A stretch of 64,000 nt of DNA from positions 30,896 to 94,895 of the forward strand of contig CAJWZE010000002.1 in the NCBI GenBank assembly GCA_913049845.1, written 5' to 3'. The translations under genes and the position numbers were made by a program. Origin of the DNA: an uncultured Cryomorphaceae bacterium. GTDB lineage: Bacteria; Bacteroidota; Bacteroidia; Flavobacteriales; Schleiferiaceae. Below, piece by piece: positions 25,797-35,578 of the stretch. Within the stretch, counting starts at the first letter, position 1, and each line of letters begins with the position of its first letter. A model generated the notes under the pieces. That model saw nothing but the letters and a program-made list of their open reading frames with translations. It did not search any database and was not told the DNA's origin.

Positions 25797-26143
25797 TAGG
25801 AAAGGGCTTCTGCCACAGCTTTTACAACTTTCTCGCTGTTGCCCACAAAGATGTTATCCTCTAGTATGAGTACAGGACGCTTCAAGAAGGTGTACTCGTT
25901 GATAATTAATTGGCGAATATCTGCCTCACTAAGGGTCTTGTCTTTCAAACCCAATTCCTTGTATTTGCGCGCACGTCGAGAAAACAGTGCCTCTGCCGAG
26001 CCAGAGAGCGAAATCATATGATCTACCTGCTCGGCGTTCATAGGCTCGGTTTTTATATCTTGAAGTTCTATTCCTTCAGTATTCCAACTGTTTAAAATGC
26101 GTTTGCAGGTATCGCAAGTGCCGAGGTAAAAAATACGTTTCAT
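25796..26143 (-). CDS. Spx/ArsC-family (thioredoxin-fold) protein
   Basis: 115 residues beginning MKRIFYLGTCDTCKRILNSW, an N-terminal CXXC (C10, C13) on a thioredoxin-like fold, and KRPVLILEDNIFVGNSEKVV near the end, as in ArsC/Spx/YffB proteins. Arsenate reductase or a Spx-like redox regulator are both possible; no other arsenic gene is nearby, so I do not call it arsC. It lies 12 bp after the EnvC-like gene and 1-bp coupled to the DMT permease. Confidence 0.85.
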   Translation of the reverse strand: MKRIFYLGTCDTCKRILNSWNTEGIELQDIKTEPMNAEQVDHMISLSGSAEALFSRRARKYKELGLKDKTLSEADIRQLIINEYTFLKRPVLILEDNIFVGNSEKVVKAVAEALS

Positions 26144-26155
26144 ATAGGTCTAATT

Positions 26156-27481
26156 TTATTTTGCCAACCACGGCTGAGGATCTTGAATGTCGGCATTTTT
26201 CCAAATACCGAATTGAACCATAGTTTTTCCTTCTTCGTTTGTGAAGGCAGTTCCTATAGGTTGTTTGAGGCCAATGGAATCTCCCGCTTTCACCTTTACC
26301 CCAATGAGGTTACTGTATACGGTGAAGTAGTTCCCGTGACGAATGAGTACCATCACGTTAGCTCCAGGTATGGGCACCACGGAGCTAACCTCGCCCTCAA
26401 AGCTAGCACGCACGATTGCGCCTTGCTCGGTGCTAATCTCGATGTGAGGGTTATCAACCACAATCCCTTTTACCACGGGGTGCGCGTGCTTTCCAAACTT
26501 ACCAGTAATGAGTCCGCGTTCAACAGGCCATGGTAAGGCGCCCTTATTCGACGCAAAGTTGTTTGCCAATGCTCGGGCTTCAGGCGTCATAGCATATGAG
26601 GGTTCGTCGTCACGGGCTTCAAGACCTTTCTCTGCACGTGCTTTGTCAATCAGTCGCTTTAACACCTTGTTCGGAGTACGAGGATTGAAATCTTTTCCTT
26701 TAACTAAGCCTAGATTTTCGGCTTCATTTTCAAGGGCTATGCGCTCAGCGCGGAGCTTGGCTTTTCGCATTTCCTCAGTAATGATGCGTTTAATCTGTTT
26801 CTCTAATTGCTGGGCTTCGCGTTGCTTTTTCTGGATGTCTTTCTTCAGTTCACTTTCCTTGCTCTGAAGCGCTGCCACCGTTTTTTCTTGTGCTTGAGCA
26901 TCCACTAAGAGTTCGTTCTTCTCGTATTCTTGCGCTTTTTGAACGTTCAATTTCTCCGCTTTCTTCGCAATCAATACTTCCCTTTCCTGGGCCAATTCCA
27001 ACTGTGCGTCTTCAATCTGTTTGATCTGTTGCTCGCGGTAGCGAGTCATGTCCTTGAAGTATTGGATACGCTTCAACGCCTGAGTAAAAGAAGAAGAACT
27101 GAGGATGAACATGAGCTGATCTACGGGTTGTAGGTTTCGTTGGGCAAGCTCAATGAGTTTTGCATAATCTGCTTTCAAGGAATCTACGCGTACTTCAAGG
27201 TGAGTTATTTCTTGCTCCATGGCCTTTAACTCACGGGTGATATTGCGAATCTGGCGAGTCATAGTGGTGATCAGTCTTTCCCGGGCTTTAATCTTTTGAT
27301 TGAGGGTTTGAAGGTGATTCAAGCTGGTGGCTCGGCTGCTCTGTGTTTGCTTTAATAGCGTGCCGGCAAGGGAAATCTGGTCTTGTAGTAATATCCTTTG
27401 CTTTTGGAGCTCTTCTTTAGTTTGGCCAGATGCAACCGAAGCAAAGAGTAGTAGTGCGATGAGTACTCTAATCATTTTCAT
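26156..27481 (-). CDS. EnvC-like murein hydrolase activator (coiled coil plus degenerate LytM domain)
   Basis: 441 residues: a signal peptide (IRVLIALLLFASVASGQ), a long coiled coil (about residues 20-265) and a C-terminal M23/LytM domain from about residue 320. Metal ligands of active M23 peptidases appear lost: the HxGxD position reads NPHIEIS, and the final HxH region reads RHGNYFTVYSNL with Asn where the second His is expected. That fits the EnvC group, which activates cell-wall amidases during division instead of cutting peptidoglycan. Its start overlaps the DUF4292 gene stop by one base. Confidence 0.88.
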   Translation of the reverse strand: MKMIRVLIALLLFASVASGQTKEELQKQRILLQDQISLAGTLLKQTQSSRATSLNHLQTLNQKIKARERLITTMTRQIRNITRELKAMEQEITHLEVRVDSLKADYAKLIELAQRNLQPVDQLMFILSSSSFTQALKRIQYFKDMTRYREQQIKQIEDAQLELAQEREVLIAKKAEKLNVQKAQEYEKNELLVDAQAQEKTVAALQSKESELKKDIQKKQREAQQLEKQIKRIITEEMRKAKLRAERIALENEAENLGLVKGKDFNPRTPNKVLKRLIDKARAEKGLEARDDEPSYAMTPEARALANNFASNKGALPWPVERGLITGKFGKHAHPVVKGIVVDNPHIEISTEQGAIVRASFEGEVSSVVPIPGANVMVLIRHGNYFTVYSNLIGVKVKAGDSIGLKQPIGTAFTNEEGKTMVQFGIWKNADIQDPQPWLAK

Positions 27482-28227
27482 TAGAAACTAAATGGCGTGT
27501 TATATGGGCCTTCTGTTCGAATTTCGCTGACTTCAATTTTCACCGTGTAGGATGGATGAGATTTTAGGGTCAATTCAAGGACCTTTGGGTAGCCGGTGCG
27601 TTCGTCGGTATTTGAGTACTCAATGTGGACAATCTCCATTGGATCCGCTATGGTCATATGTTTGATACGTAAATCACGGTCGAGGTCTACTTCTACCTTT
27701 CTGTTTCCAGAGATTACGTATCTGGTCACCCACAGGTCACGCTTCGCATCGAACTTATACCTCATAGCCATCTCCGCGCTGATGAGCTGCCCGCGTAATA
27801 GGCGGTTGAGGTATTGGAAGGGCACTTCTACCCCAGTCATACCTGCTAAATCATGTGCAGAACCTGACCAATCCAGACCTAGCAGGGTGGAGGTAAAAGC
27901 CGCACTATCTTCAATGACAATGGCCTTTCCTACGCGCAGGCCAATCATATCATCACTTATGGCGGCCCACAATATACTATCTTGTTTTGAACGAATCTGG
28001 ACGCGGAAACTTTGCTCGCCGTCCGGTGTGTTGGCCTCAATACGCGTGAATATCTGCGCCCACTCAAATTTATCTTCAACGATAATTTTGCGCGATACTC
28101 CGTCGTTGATTTTTTCTCTTTTGAGCGGATGTTCTGGGGAAATAGGCCGACCACAATTAGCCACCAAAAAGGCGCCTGCTAAAAACAGCAAGAATTTGCT
28201 CGACTTATGTGTGTACAGACGGTTCAA
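27481..28227 (-). CDS. DUF4292 family lipoprotein
   Basis: 248 residues with a lipoprotein signal; the lipobox LVANCG puts the acylated cysteine at C25. The rest is a beta-rich periplasmic domain related to LolA-like folds, as in DUF4292 proteins found widely in Bacteroidota beside the TPR and EnvC-like genes. Function unproven; envelope assembly is the likely setting. It lies 11 bp after the TPR gene. Confidence 0.82.
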   Translation of the reverse strand: MNRLYTHKSSKFLLFLAGAFLVANCGRPISPEHPLKREKINDGVSRKIIVEDKFEWAQIFTRIEANTPDGEQSFRVQIRSKQDSILWAAISDDMIGLRVGKAIVIEDSAAFTSTLLGLDWSGSAHDLAGMTGVEVPFQYLNRLLRGQLISAEMAMRYKFDAKRDLWVTRYVISGNRKVEVDLDRDLRIKHMTIADPMEIVHIEYSNTDERTGYPKVLELTLKSHPSYTVKIEVSEIRTEGPYNTPFSF

Positions 28228-28238
28228 AATTTAATGGG

Positions 28239-29885
28239 CTATTTACCTTTCAATTCCTTCGCTTTATCCCGGTATTTCTGAGCTTTCTCCTGGTTACCTA
28301 ATGCTTTTTCAATATCGGACGCGTGCTTGTACAGCGTAGCATCTGGAGCAGTTCTCTGAAGTTGCAAAGCTAAGACCATTTTGGCCTGTGCTTCTGGGTA
28401 TTTCCCCATTTTATACAATACCCATGCCCAAGTGTCTAGATATGTAGCTTCTAGTGTACTTTTTTCATTGCTTTCTTTCGTCAATGCAAGGGCTCGTTCA
28501 AGTTCTAATCCGCGCTTGCCCAACTCCCAGGCGAGGTTATTCAAAGCGGCCGCATCTCTCTCGATCTCAAGGCTTAATTCATAGGCGTTAACGCCGGACT
28601 CGATGGAATCTTGCGAGAAATAAGCGGTTCCGGCGAGGTTGTAAAACCACTTTTGCGTTTCACCGTCCAATGCCTTTGGAGCGCTTTCAATGGCGACCTT
28701 GGCACATTCTGACCACCAACCTCTATCATAATGACTAAAAGTGACATAACTTAGTATCTCAATGTTGTCGGAGAATTCACGAGACATCGTTCGCAGTACT
28801 TTCAAGGCTATATCGTCTTGGTTGGTCTGTCGACACAGCTCTGCAACTTGTGTATACACCTCGGGTGTATTGAAGCCGCGCTCAATGGCCTTGAGATAGG
28901 TTATGACACTTTGCTCAAACTTACCCTCTAAAATGAGTCGTTCCCCTTCAAGTAAATAATAGGCGCCTTCTCCCTCATGGATTTCTTTTGCAGCTGTCCA
29001 AGCCCTATCAGTCATAGGCTGCATGCTCGAATCTTTTTTTGCGGTCTTCCAAAGACTAATTAACACAGGGCCTTTGTCTTTTAAACTCATACCTGGCAGT
29101 ACTAGCGCGCGTTCTAAATAATATATGCTCTCATCGATCTTATCTTTTGCTTGTAGTACACGGGCCAATTCCATTGCAATCGGTGCATTTTGCGGGAAGT
29201 CTTCAACAGCTGTACGCAAGATTTTCTCCGCCTTTTTCGCCTTGTCGTTAGCATCGTAAAACTGTGCAGCGAGCCCCCGGTATTCAACGCGATGGGGGTA
29301 GTCTTTGATGGCTTGTTTCACCGCCTTCTCAGCAGCCTTTGCGTCATTATTACGAAGGTGAATCTCCATTTTTTGTTGCACAATTTCAGGGCCATCACCG
29401 TACAACTCCTCAAGCGTGTTTAGCAATATCAAAGCCTTTTCACTTTTTCCTGCAGCAAGAGCGCTTAGGAGGGCATCTTGCACATATTCAGGTTGGTCCG
29501 GGTGAAGTACCATTAGAACTTCGTAGGAAGAAAGTGCAGTCGCCATATCCCCAAGTTGACGTGCATTGACGGCTTGCAACCGCCACATCCATTGATTTTC
29601 AGGGTATAAAGAGGTACCGGTAGCGAGCAGTTGTTCAGCTTTAAAAAAGTTGTTTTCTGTGAAGAAGATTCGTGCAAGCTGGTACAAGGCGGTCTCGTGC
29701 GTAGGGTCTTGTGCTAAAAGAATGGCATAAGCCTCTTTGGCCAATTCCGATCTTCCGGTAATGCGATAGGTCTCGGCTTTGTAGAAAAGCGCCGATAAAG
29801 GAGAAGACCCCTCTTTCGAAGGGTCTTGCGCAAAGGTTGTTATAGAAATGAGTACACCGAGGAGCGCCCCTATCAATTTCTGCAT
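28239..29885 (-). CDS. Tetratricopeptide-repeat protein, exported
   Basis: 548 residues with a signal peptide (QKLIGALLGVLISITTFAQ) followed by about a dozen TPR units through the length (for example ELAKEAYAILLAQDPTHETALYQLARIF and GNQEKAQKYRDKAKELKG at the end). It is a periplasmic or outer-membrane-associated scaffold. Such genes recur in Bacteroidota with the DUF4292 and EnvC-like partners found here, suggesting a shared envelope role. Its start overlaps the upstream nucleotidyltransferase stop (TAATG). Confidence 0.87.
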   Translation of the reverse strand: MQKLIGALLGVLISITTFAQDPSKEGSSPLSALFYKAETYRITGRSELAKEAYAILLAQDPTHETALYQLARIFFTENNFFKAEQLLATGTSLYPENQWMWRLQAVNARQLGDMATALSSYEVLMVLHPDQPEYVQDALLSALAAGKSEKALILLNTLEELYGDGPEIVQQKMEIHLRNNDAKAAEKAVKQAIKDYPHRVEYRGLAAQFYDANDKAKKAEKILRTAVEDFPQNAPIAMELARVLQAKDKIDESIYYLERALVLPGMSLKDKGPVLISLWKTAKKDSSMQPMTDRAWTAAKEIHEGEGAYYLLEGERLILEGKFEQSVITYLKAIERGFNTPEVYTQVAELCRQTNQDDIALKVLRTMSREFSDNIEILSYVTFSHYDRGWWSECAKVAIESAPKALDGETQKWFYNLAGTAYFSQDSIESGVNAYELSLEIERDAAALNNLAWELGKRGLELERALALTKESNEKSTLEATYLDTWAWVLYKMGKYPEAQAKMVLALQLQRTAPDATLYKHASDIEKALGNQEKAQKYRDKAKELKGK

Positions 29886-30892
29886 TAGTCCATTCTTGAA
29901 TAGTCGCCTAAAGATACAGAAGTCCAGCGACCATCTATATGTGCGTGGTTTCCTATCATACTGTCCTTAAGGTCGATATTGGTGATGATAGAATTTGTTT
30001 GGATTAAGGAACCCTTAATGGTAGCATCTTCAATGACACAGTTATTTCCCAAGCTTACGTTCGGGCCAATTTTAGCGTTCTTCAATACCACATTTGAACC
30101 AATGTAACAAGGCTCTATAATCTCCGAATTTTTTAAAGTGATGTTTCCCCCTCTAAGCTCTGGCTTGCCTTTCAAATAGCCCAACATTTTGCTGTTGGTC
30201 TCCACGGTAATGGCTTTGTTTCCACAATCCATCCAATCACTCACAGTGCCAGGAAGGAACACCTTGCCTTGGTTCATTAGGGCACTCAAGGCATCGGTAA
30301 GCTGGTATTCACCGTTTGAGCGAAGGCCGTTGTCCAGGATGTGTTTTAATTCTGTTCGTAATCCAGATCCGTCTTTGAAATAGTAAATTCCAATGATGGC
30401 AGAATCTGATACGAACTCCTTCGGTTTTTCTACGAAGTTGTTGATGCTGCCGTCCTCGGCGAACTGCACCACACCGTACGCTGAAGGGTCTTCTACTTGC
30501 TTTACCCAAATCACTGAATCTGCATCAGTATCAAGGGTAAAGTTTGCACGGAACAAGGTATCGGCAAATGCAACGACAATCTCATCGTCCATACTGTCGG
30601 CAGCACAGTGAATGGCGTGCGCAGTACCTAGCGGTTTATCTTGGTAATAGATGCTTCCTTTGGCACCCAAGTTTTCTGCAACTTTCTTGAGATCCATTTC
30701 GACTTGCTCGCCAAAATCGCCAATAATAAAAGCGATTTCATCCACCTTCTTATCGCCACATACACTCACGATATCTTCAACCAGGCGCTGAACGATAGGC
30801 TTCCCTGCTATAGGAATTAAGGGTTTAGGTACGGTGAGGGTGTGGGGTCGAAGACGCGATCCGCGACCTGCCATCGGTACGATAATTTTCAT
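29885..30892 (-). CDS. Sugar-phosphate nucleotidyltransferase with left-handed beta-helix tail
   Basis: 335 residues. The N-terminal domain has the nucleotidyltransferase signature (PMAGRGSRLRPHTLTVPKPLIPIAGKP); the C-terminal third has hexapeptide repeats of a left-handed beta helix (about residues 250-335). It makes an NDP-sugar, probably dTDP-glucose, UDP-sugar or GDP-mannose; the base and sugar cannot be decided. It is placed with dut, a flippase and envelope genes, which suggests a polysaccharide precursor. Confidence 0.9.
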   Translation of the reverse strand: MKIIVPMAGRGSRLRPHTLTVPKPLIPIAGKPIVQRLVEDIVSVCGDKKVDEIAFIIGDFGEQVEMDLKKVAENLGAKGSIYYQDKPLGTAHAIHCAADSMDDEIVVAFADTLFRANFTLDTDADSVIWVKQVEDPSAYGVVQFAEDGSINNFVEKPKEFVSDSAIIGIYYFKDGSGLRTELKHILDNGLRSNGEYQLTDALSALMNQGKVFLPGTVSDWMDCGNKAITVETNSKMLGYLKGKPELRGGNITLKNSEIIEPCYIGSNVVLKNAKIGPNVSLGNNCVIEDATIKGSLIQTNSIITNIDLKDSMIGNHAHIDGRWTSVSLGDYSRMD

Positions 30893-30920
30893 ATTTATAA
30901 CGGTTTATTGGTCGTTGTAA

Positions 30921-31355
30921 TTAGTTTTTTCCTGTGCTTCCAAATCCACCAGCGCCACGGTCTGTATCACTCAAGTCGCTGACGGCTTCCCATTGGAATT
31001 GGCTGTATTGGGCCACGACTATCTGTGCAACTCTCATGCCATCTTCTATTGTGAAGGGCTCGCTGCCGTGGTTGATGAGTAGTACGCTTACATCGCCGCG
31101 GTAATCCGCATCTATAGTCCCAGGGCTGTTTAGAACGGTTACGCCGTGCTTATAGGCCAGACCAGAACGTGGGCGAATCTGTGCTTCGAACCCGTTGGGT
31201 AAAGCCATAGCAATACCCGTAGGAATAAGCGATCTTTCACCGGGCTTAAGTACTACCGGAGCATCTATATTGGCACGCAAATCCATCCCGGCACTTTGCG
31301 GGGTTTCAAATTGAGGAAGGGCATGTTTGCCGCTATAGATTACTTGTATTTTCAT
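30921..31355 (-). CDS. dut: dUTP diphosphatase
   Basis: 144 residues with all five trimeric dUTPase motifs: [33 protein letters not shown], and the C-terminal P-loop-like [11 protein letters not shown]. It hydrolyses dUTP to dUMP, keeping uracil out of DNA. Its start overlaps the flippase stop by 4 bp. Confidence 0.97.
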   Translation of the reverse strand: MKIQVIYSGKHALPQFETPQSAGMDLRANIDAPVVLKPGERSLIPTGIAMALPNGFEAQIRPRSGLAYKHGVTVLNSPGTIDADYRGDVSVLLINHGSEPFTIEDGMRVAQIVVAQYSQFQWEAVSDLSDTDRGAGGFGSTGKN

Positions 31356-32794
31356 TTTTTGAATAAGAATTTGAAGAGTCCGTTGCGTTCCACCATTAAC
31401 ATAACGAAAAGATAGGTTAGTCCTAGTCCAATTTTAAGATTGTCATCGCTCAGAGGTAAATAGTGAAGGGCAAAAGCCAAACCACTCGAAACTATAATAA
31501 GCCCGCCAATCTTACTCCAGTTGTAAGGCACTCTGTAGTTGCGGTTTCCCCAAATCAAACTAGCAAAGAACATAGCGGTATAAGCGACGAGTGTTGTGAT
31601 TGCTGCTCCCAATATCCCCATCCGTGGGATGAGTACAACATTACCGACCACAGTTAAGGTAAGTCCCACAAAAGTGATGTAGATCCCGTAAGTAGTCTTA
31701 TCGCTCACCTTGTACCACATGTTCAAATTTGTATTGATACCGAGAATGACATTGGCGAGCAATAAAATGGGTACTAGATGAAGGCCTACCCAAAACTTTT
31801 CATCAATGAAAAATTTCAGGTAATCTAAGCCAGCGATGATGAGCACAAACCCTACGCACATCACCCAGGTAAAACCTTCCATGACCTTCGCCATTTTTTC
31901 TTTGCCGTCGCCTAGATTGGCATTTTTGAAAAAGAAGGGTTCTGCTGCATATCTGAATGCCTGATTGAACAATACTAAAAAAATTGAAATTTTATAGACT
32001 GCCCCATAGATACCCAAACTTTGCGCCCAGCTCTCATGTGGCAGCAAATATTTGAGCAATTGACGGTCTAGCATCTCGTTGGCAATCCCCGCCAATCCAC
32101 CTATTAAGAGGGGTATTCCAAAGGCCAATAACCCCTTGGTATATTTCTGGTCCAGACTGAATCTAAACCCTCGAAAGGTTGGTAGAAGGAGTACAAACAT
32201 CAAGATGGAGGCCCAAAGGTTTGCCATAAAAATATATTGCACGCCGCGCAGCTCGTGTGTGAACCATGGCGCCACTCCATTCAATTCCCACAACGCCGGC
32301 AAGAAGAAGTACAGGTTTACCAAGACGTTTGAGAAAATCAAAGCCAATTTTATTCCAGCGAACCGTACCGCTTTGTTTTGCCTTCTAAGTCGAGCAAAGG
32401 GAATAGCCGCGAGTGCATCCAAGGCTAAAATGGCAAATAGATAGCGCAAATATTCTGGGGTCTGTTCGTAGCGCAGGGCACTCAGCAATGTGTTTTGACC
32501 AAAGTAGGTGAGTACCCCAAAGGCACCTAACACGAGCAAAATCAAAGTGATAGAAGTTCCGAATACCTTGCGTTCGTCCCAGCCTTCCTTTTCACTAAAT
32601 CTGAAATAGGCCGTTTCCATACCGAAAGTACATATGACGATAAGAAAGGCAATGAGACTGTAAAAATCTACGTTGACCCCGTATTGGGATTGGCTTAAAA
32701 CCGCGGTCTGCAGCGGCACCAACAGAAAGTTGATCATGCGCCCTAGAATGCTGCTTAATCCGTAAATCGCCGTTTGACCGGCGAGCTGTTTCAT
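31352..32794 (-). CDS. Oligosaccharide flippase (Wzx/MATE-like polysaccharide biosynthesis protein)
   Basis: About 480 residues from the ATG at 32794 ([17 protein letters not shown]); the ATG at 32806 lies only 4 bp from a promoter -7 box and is less likely. It has 12-14 hydrophobic segments of the polysaccharide-biosynthesis/MATE-like flippase type and moves lipid-linked sugars across the inner membrane. It heads a minus-strand series with dut, the nucleotidyltransferase and the envelope genes. The substrate is unknown. Confidence 0.88.
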   Translation of the reverse strand: MKQLAGQTAIYGLSSILGRMINFLLVPLQTAVLSQSQYGVNVDFYSLIAFLIVICTFGMETAYFRFSEKEGWDERKVFGTSITLILLVLGAFGVLTYFGQNTLLSALRYEQTPEYLRYLFAILALDALAAIPFARLRRQNKAVRFAGIKLALIFSNVLVNLYFFLPALWELNGVAPWFTHELRGVQYIFMANLWASILMFVLLLPTFRGFRFSLDQKYTKGLLAFGIPLLIGGLAGIANEMLDRQLLKYLLPHESWAQSLGIYGAVYKISIFLVLFNQAFRYAAEPFFFKNANLGDGKEKMAKVMEGFTWVMCVGFVLIIAGLDYLKFFIDEKFWVGLHLVPILLLANVILGINTNLNMWYKVSDKTTYGIYITFVGLTLTVVGNVVLIPRMGILGAAITTLVAYTAMFFASLIWGNRNYRVPYNWSKIGGLIIVSSGLAFALHYLPLSDDNLKIGLGLTYLFVMLMVERNGLFKFLFKK

Positions 32795-32810
32795 ACCGTT
32801 ACTCACTCCT

Positions 32811-32818
32811 CAAATATA
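32811..32818 (-). promoter_or_regulatory. Candidate -7 box for the flippase-led operon
   Basis: The minus strand reads TATATTTG, a perfect TAnnTTTG match. It sits 16 bp before the preferred ATG at 32794 and is divergent from the -7 box at 32831-32838. No clear -33 TTG was found. Confidence 0.45.
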
Positions 32819-32830
32819 GCCTTTGGGTCG

Positions 32831-32838
32831 TACCTTTG
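32831..32838 (+). promoter_or_regulatory. Candidate -7 box for the M28 peptidase gene
   Basis: TACCTTTG matches the TAnnTTTG consensus, 21 bp before the ATG at 32860. It lies back-to-back with the flippase -7 box. The position makes the ATG at 32836 unlikely as the start. Confidence 0.4.
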
Positions 32839-32859
32839 GGCGACCTTAATAATGAACTC

Positions 32860-34527
32860 ATGAACAAGCGATTTATTGTATCTATTCTCGCCTTAGTATT
32901 TACCTTATCTCTTCAAGCACAAGAAGTGGCTATCGATAAGGGTGCTCCCAAGCGCATGCAGTGGGATTTAGGTTTCCTTGCATCGGATTCCCTTAAAGGC
33001 CGTTTGCCTGGAACTCCCGGCAATGATCTTGCGCGTGACTTCATAGAGCGACGCATGTCAGAGTATGGTCTCGAACCTTACGGTGAAAACGGCTATAGAC
33101 AAGCTTTTCCAGTTCCTGAATATGCTGCAATAGATTACGATCGGACAGGCCTCAGATTGGGCAAAAAAGTCCTCGTTCCTCATTTAGACTTCTATCCTGT
33201 GGCCTACAGTGGTAATGGCGAATTTTCTGCGAAAACCCTCAGCATTGGATACGGTATCGTCAAAGAAGACGGCTCCTACAACGACTACGAAGGCAAGGAC
33301 CTTGAGGGCAAAATTGCCGTACTCAACGCGAGCTCCCCCGACGGTGTGCACCCGCACAGCGAGTATGCGGCCTACCACAGCGTAAACCAACGCCTTAAAT
33401 TGGCCAAAGCCAAGGGTGCAGCAGCAGTACTTTTAATCAACCCTGAAAAAACGGCCTCGGACCTTCCCGAATTCTTCAAGGCCATTAAGCCGATTGACAT
33501 CCCAGTTCTCTTTGTGCGCAACGAGGTGGCGGCTAAAAAATTGGCAAAAAAATCTCAAAAAGTGAGTCTCGCAGTTCGTATGAAAGAACGCTATAGCACG
33601 GGTTACAACCTCGCAGGATTCATTAACAATAATAAAGCTTCCACAGTCGTTCTGGGCGCACACTATGACCACATTGGTATGGGTAGGGAAAACAGCCTCT
33701 ACAAGGGCGCTCCAGACATACACAACGGTGCCGACGACAACGGCTCAGGCACCACTCTTTTGCTCGAAGCCATACGCTACTACGGCAATCGCAGGGACAC
33801 CAACTACAACTACGTCATCCTTTTCTTTAGCGCCGAGGAAAGCGGCCTGATTGGCTCTAAATACTTCACCGAGCACCCAACCTTTCCCCTTAAAATGGTG
33901 GAATACATGATTAATTTCGATATGGTGGGTCGTCTGCGCAGTGACCGTCTCCAAATTTCTGGAACAGGTACTGCTGAGCAGTGGGACGAGGTCCTAGATT
34001 CACCTATCCATAATCTGGACATCAAGAAAGATCCTGCCGGTGTAGGCCCTTCAGACCACACTTCATTTTACTACAAAAACCTACCGGTGCTTCACCTCTT
34101 TACTGGTACCCATGAAGATTACCATAAACCGTCCGACGATGCCAATAAGGTGAATTACAAGGGGATGGCAAAATTGGCCGCAATGGTCTACACCATTACC
34201 GCACGCACTTCCTCCTTCGAACGCCTGAATTTTCAAAAAACAAGCAGTTCAGAGGAGAAAACTGCACCGCGTTTTTCCGTCACGCTCGGCGTTGTGCCGG
34301 ATTACCTTTTTGGCGGACCTGGCCTGAAAATTGACGGTGCTACTCAAGGCCGTCCGGCCGCGAATGTTGGCATGAAGGCGGGAGACATCGTGATGAAAAT
34401 AGGCGATTTCGTCATCGATGACATATATGCCTATATGGGGGCTCTTGGCGCCTTCAAGAAGGGCGATACTACCACGATCGTTTATAAGCGTGGCGGTAAG
34501 GATATAGAAGCAGAAATCACTTTTTAA
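32860..34527 (+). CDS. Secreted M28 family zinc peptidase with PA-type insert and C-terminal PDZ domain
   Basis: About 555 residues from the ATG at 32860, with signal peptide (NKRFIVSILALVFTLSLQAQ). The zinc site is intact: LGAHYDHIG (about residue 267), NGADDNGSG, SAEESGLIG, and NFDMVGR, with a final His in HTSFYY or HEDYHKP. A PA-like domain lies between (about residues 100-240), and a PDZ domain fills the last 80 residues (GRPAANVGMKAGDIVMKIGD). It is a periplasmic or secreted aminopeptidase. Its stop overlaps gpsA (TAATG). Confidence 0.92.
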   Translation: MNKRFIVSILALVFTLSLQAQEVAIDKGAPKRMQWDLGFLASDSLKGRLPGTPGNDLARDFIERRMSEYGLEPYGENGYRQAFPVPEYAAIDYDRTGLRLGKKVLVPHLDFYPVAYSGNGEFSAKTLSIGYGIVKEDGSYNDYEGKDLEGKIAVLNASSPDGVHPHSEYAAYHSVNQRLKLAKAKGAAAVLLINPEKTASDLPEFFKAIKPIDIPVLFVRNEVAAKKLAKKSQKVSLAVRMKERYSTGYNLAGFINNNKASTVVLGAHYDHIGMGRENSLYKGAPDIHNGADDNGSGTTLLLEAIRYYGNRRDTNYNYVILFFSAEESGLIGSKYFTEHPTFPLKMVEYMINFDMVGRLRSDRLQISGTGTAEQWDEVLDSPIHNLDIKKDPAGVGPSDHTSFYYKNLPVLHLFTGTHEDYHKPSDDANKVNYKGMAKLAAMVYTITARTSSFERLNFQKTSSSEEKTAPRFSVTLGVVPDYLFGGPGLKIDGATQGRPAANVGMKAGDIVMKIGDFVIDDIYAYMGALGAFKKGDTTTIVYKRGGKDIEAEITF

Positions 34528-35528
34528 TGGAACAGAAATCACATAGTGTAGCAGTCATTGGTGGTGGTTCCTTTGGGACGGCCCTCACCAAAATCTTTAG
34601 TGATACCCTCGGGCATTGTGCCTGGTGGATGCACAACAGAGAAAGTGCTATGCATGTGATGCGCTACCACCACAATCCTCGCTACTTAAGTTCCGTTGGC
34701 TTTAATCCAGAGGCGATTTCAGTATTCGAGGACATTGAAGCGTGTATAGCTGAGGCAGATATCGTAGTGCTAGCCGTACCAAGCGCATTTGTGAAAGAGG
34801 TGTTGGCAGATTTAGATCCGGCACTGCTACTTAAAAAGATTGTAGCCACAGCAATCAAGGGGATTATTCCTGACGAAAATATGATTGTGGGTCGTTACTT
34901 AAATGAAATTCTTAAAGTTCCGGAAGAGCAGATAGTGGTGATCACAGGTCCTTGTCACGCCGAGGAGATTGCACTAGAACGACTGAGCTACCTAACGTTG
35001 GCAGCACGCGAAAAATCGGTTGCGAAAATGGTCGCACAATGCATGGAGAGCCACTACATAAAGTGCACCTTGAGCGACGATTTGTACGGGACGGAATATG
35101 CGGCTGTATTGAAGAATATCTACGCCATTGCCGCTGGGATGTATCACGGACTAGGCTATGGTGATAACTTCCAAGCAGTCCTGATGAGTAATGCGGCGCG
35201 TGAGATGAACAGGTTTATGAAAGCGGTGAGCGATACTAAGGTGAACATTTATAAAAGTGCCTATCTGGGAGACCTTTTGGTAACCGGTTACAGCCAATTC
35301 TCGCGCAATAGAATGCTCGGCAACATGCTGGGTAAGGGCTATACCGTCAAAAGTGCCAGAGCAGAGATGAATATGGTCGCGGAAGGGTATTATGCGGTTC
35401 CACTCGTCCATAAACTTCGCAGAAAACGCGAAGTGAAGATGCCTATTGTAAAGGCTGTTCATTCGGTATTGTACGAAGGGAAATCGGCGAAAAAAGAGAT
35501 GGAAAAATTGGCCCAAAAACTAGGTTAA
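34527..35528 (+). CDS. gpsA: Glycerol-3-phosphate dehydrogenase (NAD(P)+)
   Basis: 333 residues: the nucleotide-binding loop VIGGGSFGTALTKI, the lysine in TAIKGI and the substrate-binding run YAAVLKNIYAIAAGMYHGLGYGDN. It reduces dihydroxyacetone phosphate to sn-glycerol-3-phosphate for phospholipid synthesis. It overlaps the M28 peptidase stop by one base, and a 50-bp gap separates it from the LolA-like gene. Confidence 0.95.
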   Translation: MEQKSHSVAVIGGGSFGTALTKIFSDTLGHCAWWMHNRESAMHVMRYHHNPRYLSSVGFNPEAISVFEDIEACIAEADIVVLAVPSAFVKEVLADLDPALLLKKIVATAIKGIIPDENMIVGRYLNEILKVPEEQIVVITGPCHAEEIALERLSYLTLAAREKSVAKMVAQCMESHYIKCTLSDDLYGTEYAAVLKNIYAIAAGMYHGLGYGDNFQAVLMSNAAREMNRFMKAVSDTKVNIYKSAYLGDLLVTGYSQFSRNRMLGNMLGKGYTVKSARAEMNMVAEGYYAVPLVHKLRRKREVKMPIVKAVHSVLYEGKSAKKEMEKLAQKLG

Positions 35529-35578
35529 GCTCAAAACTTTGAAGAAATGAGGGCGTTACTAAGGCAGAAAACAATGCA

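Noticed and set aside
27596..28234. 212-residue plus-strand frame opposite the DUF4292 lipoprotein gene
   Set aside because: It is the complement of a convincing lipoprotein gene with signal and lipobox; the frame itself shows no family or signal.
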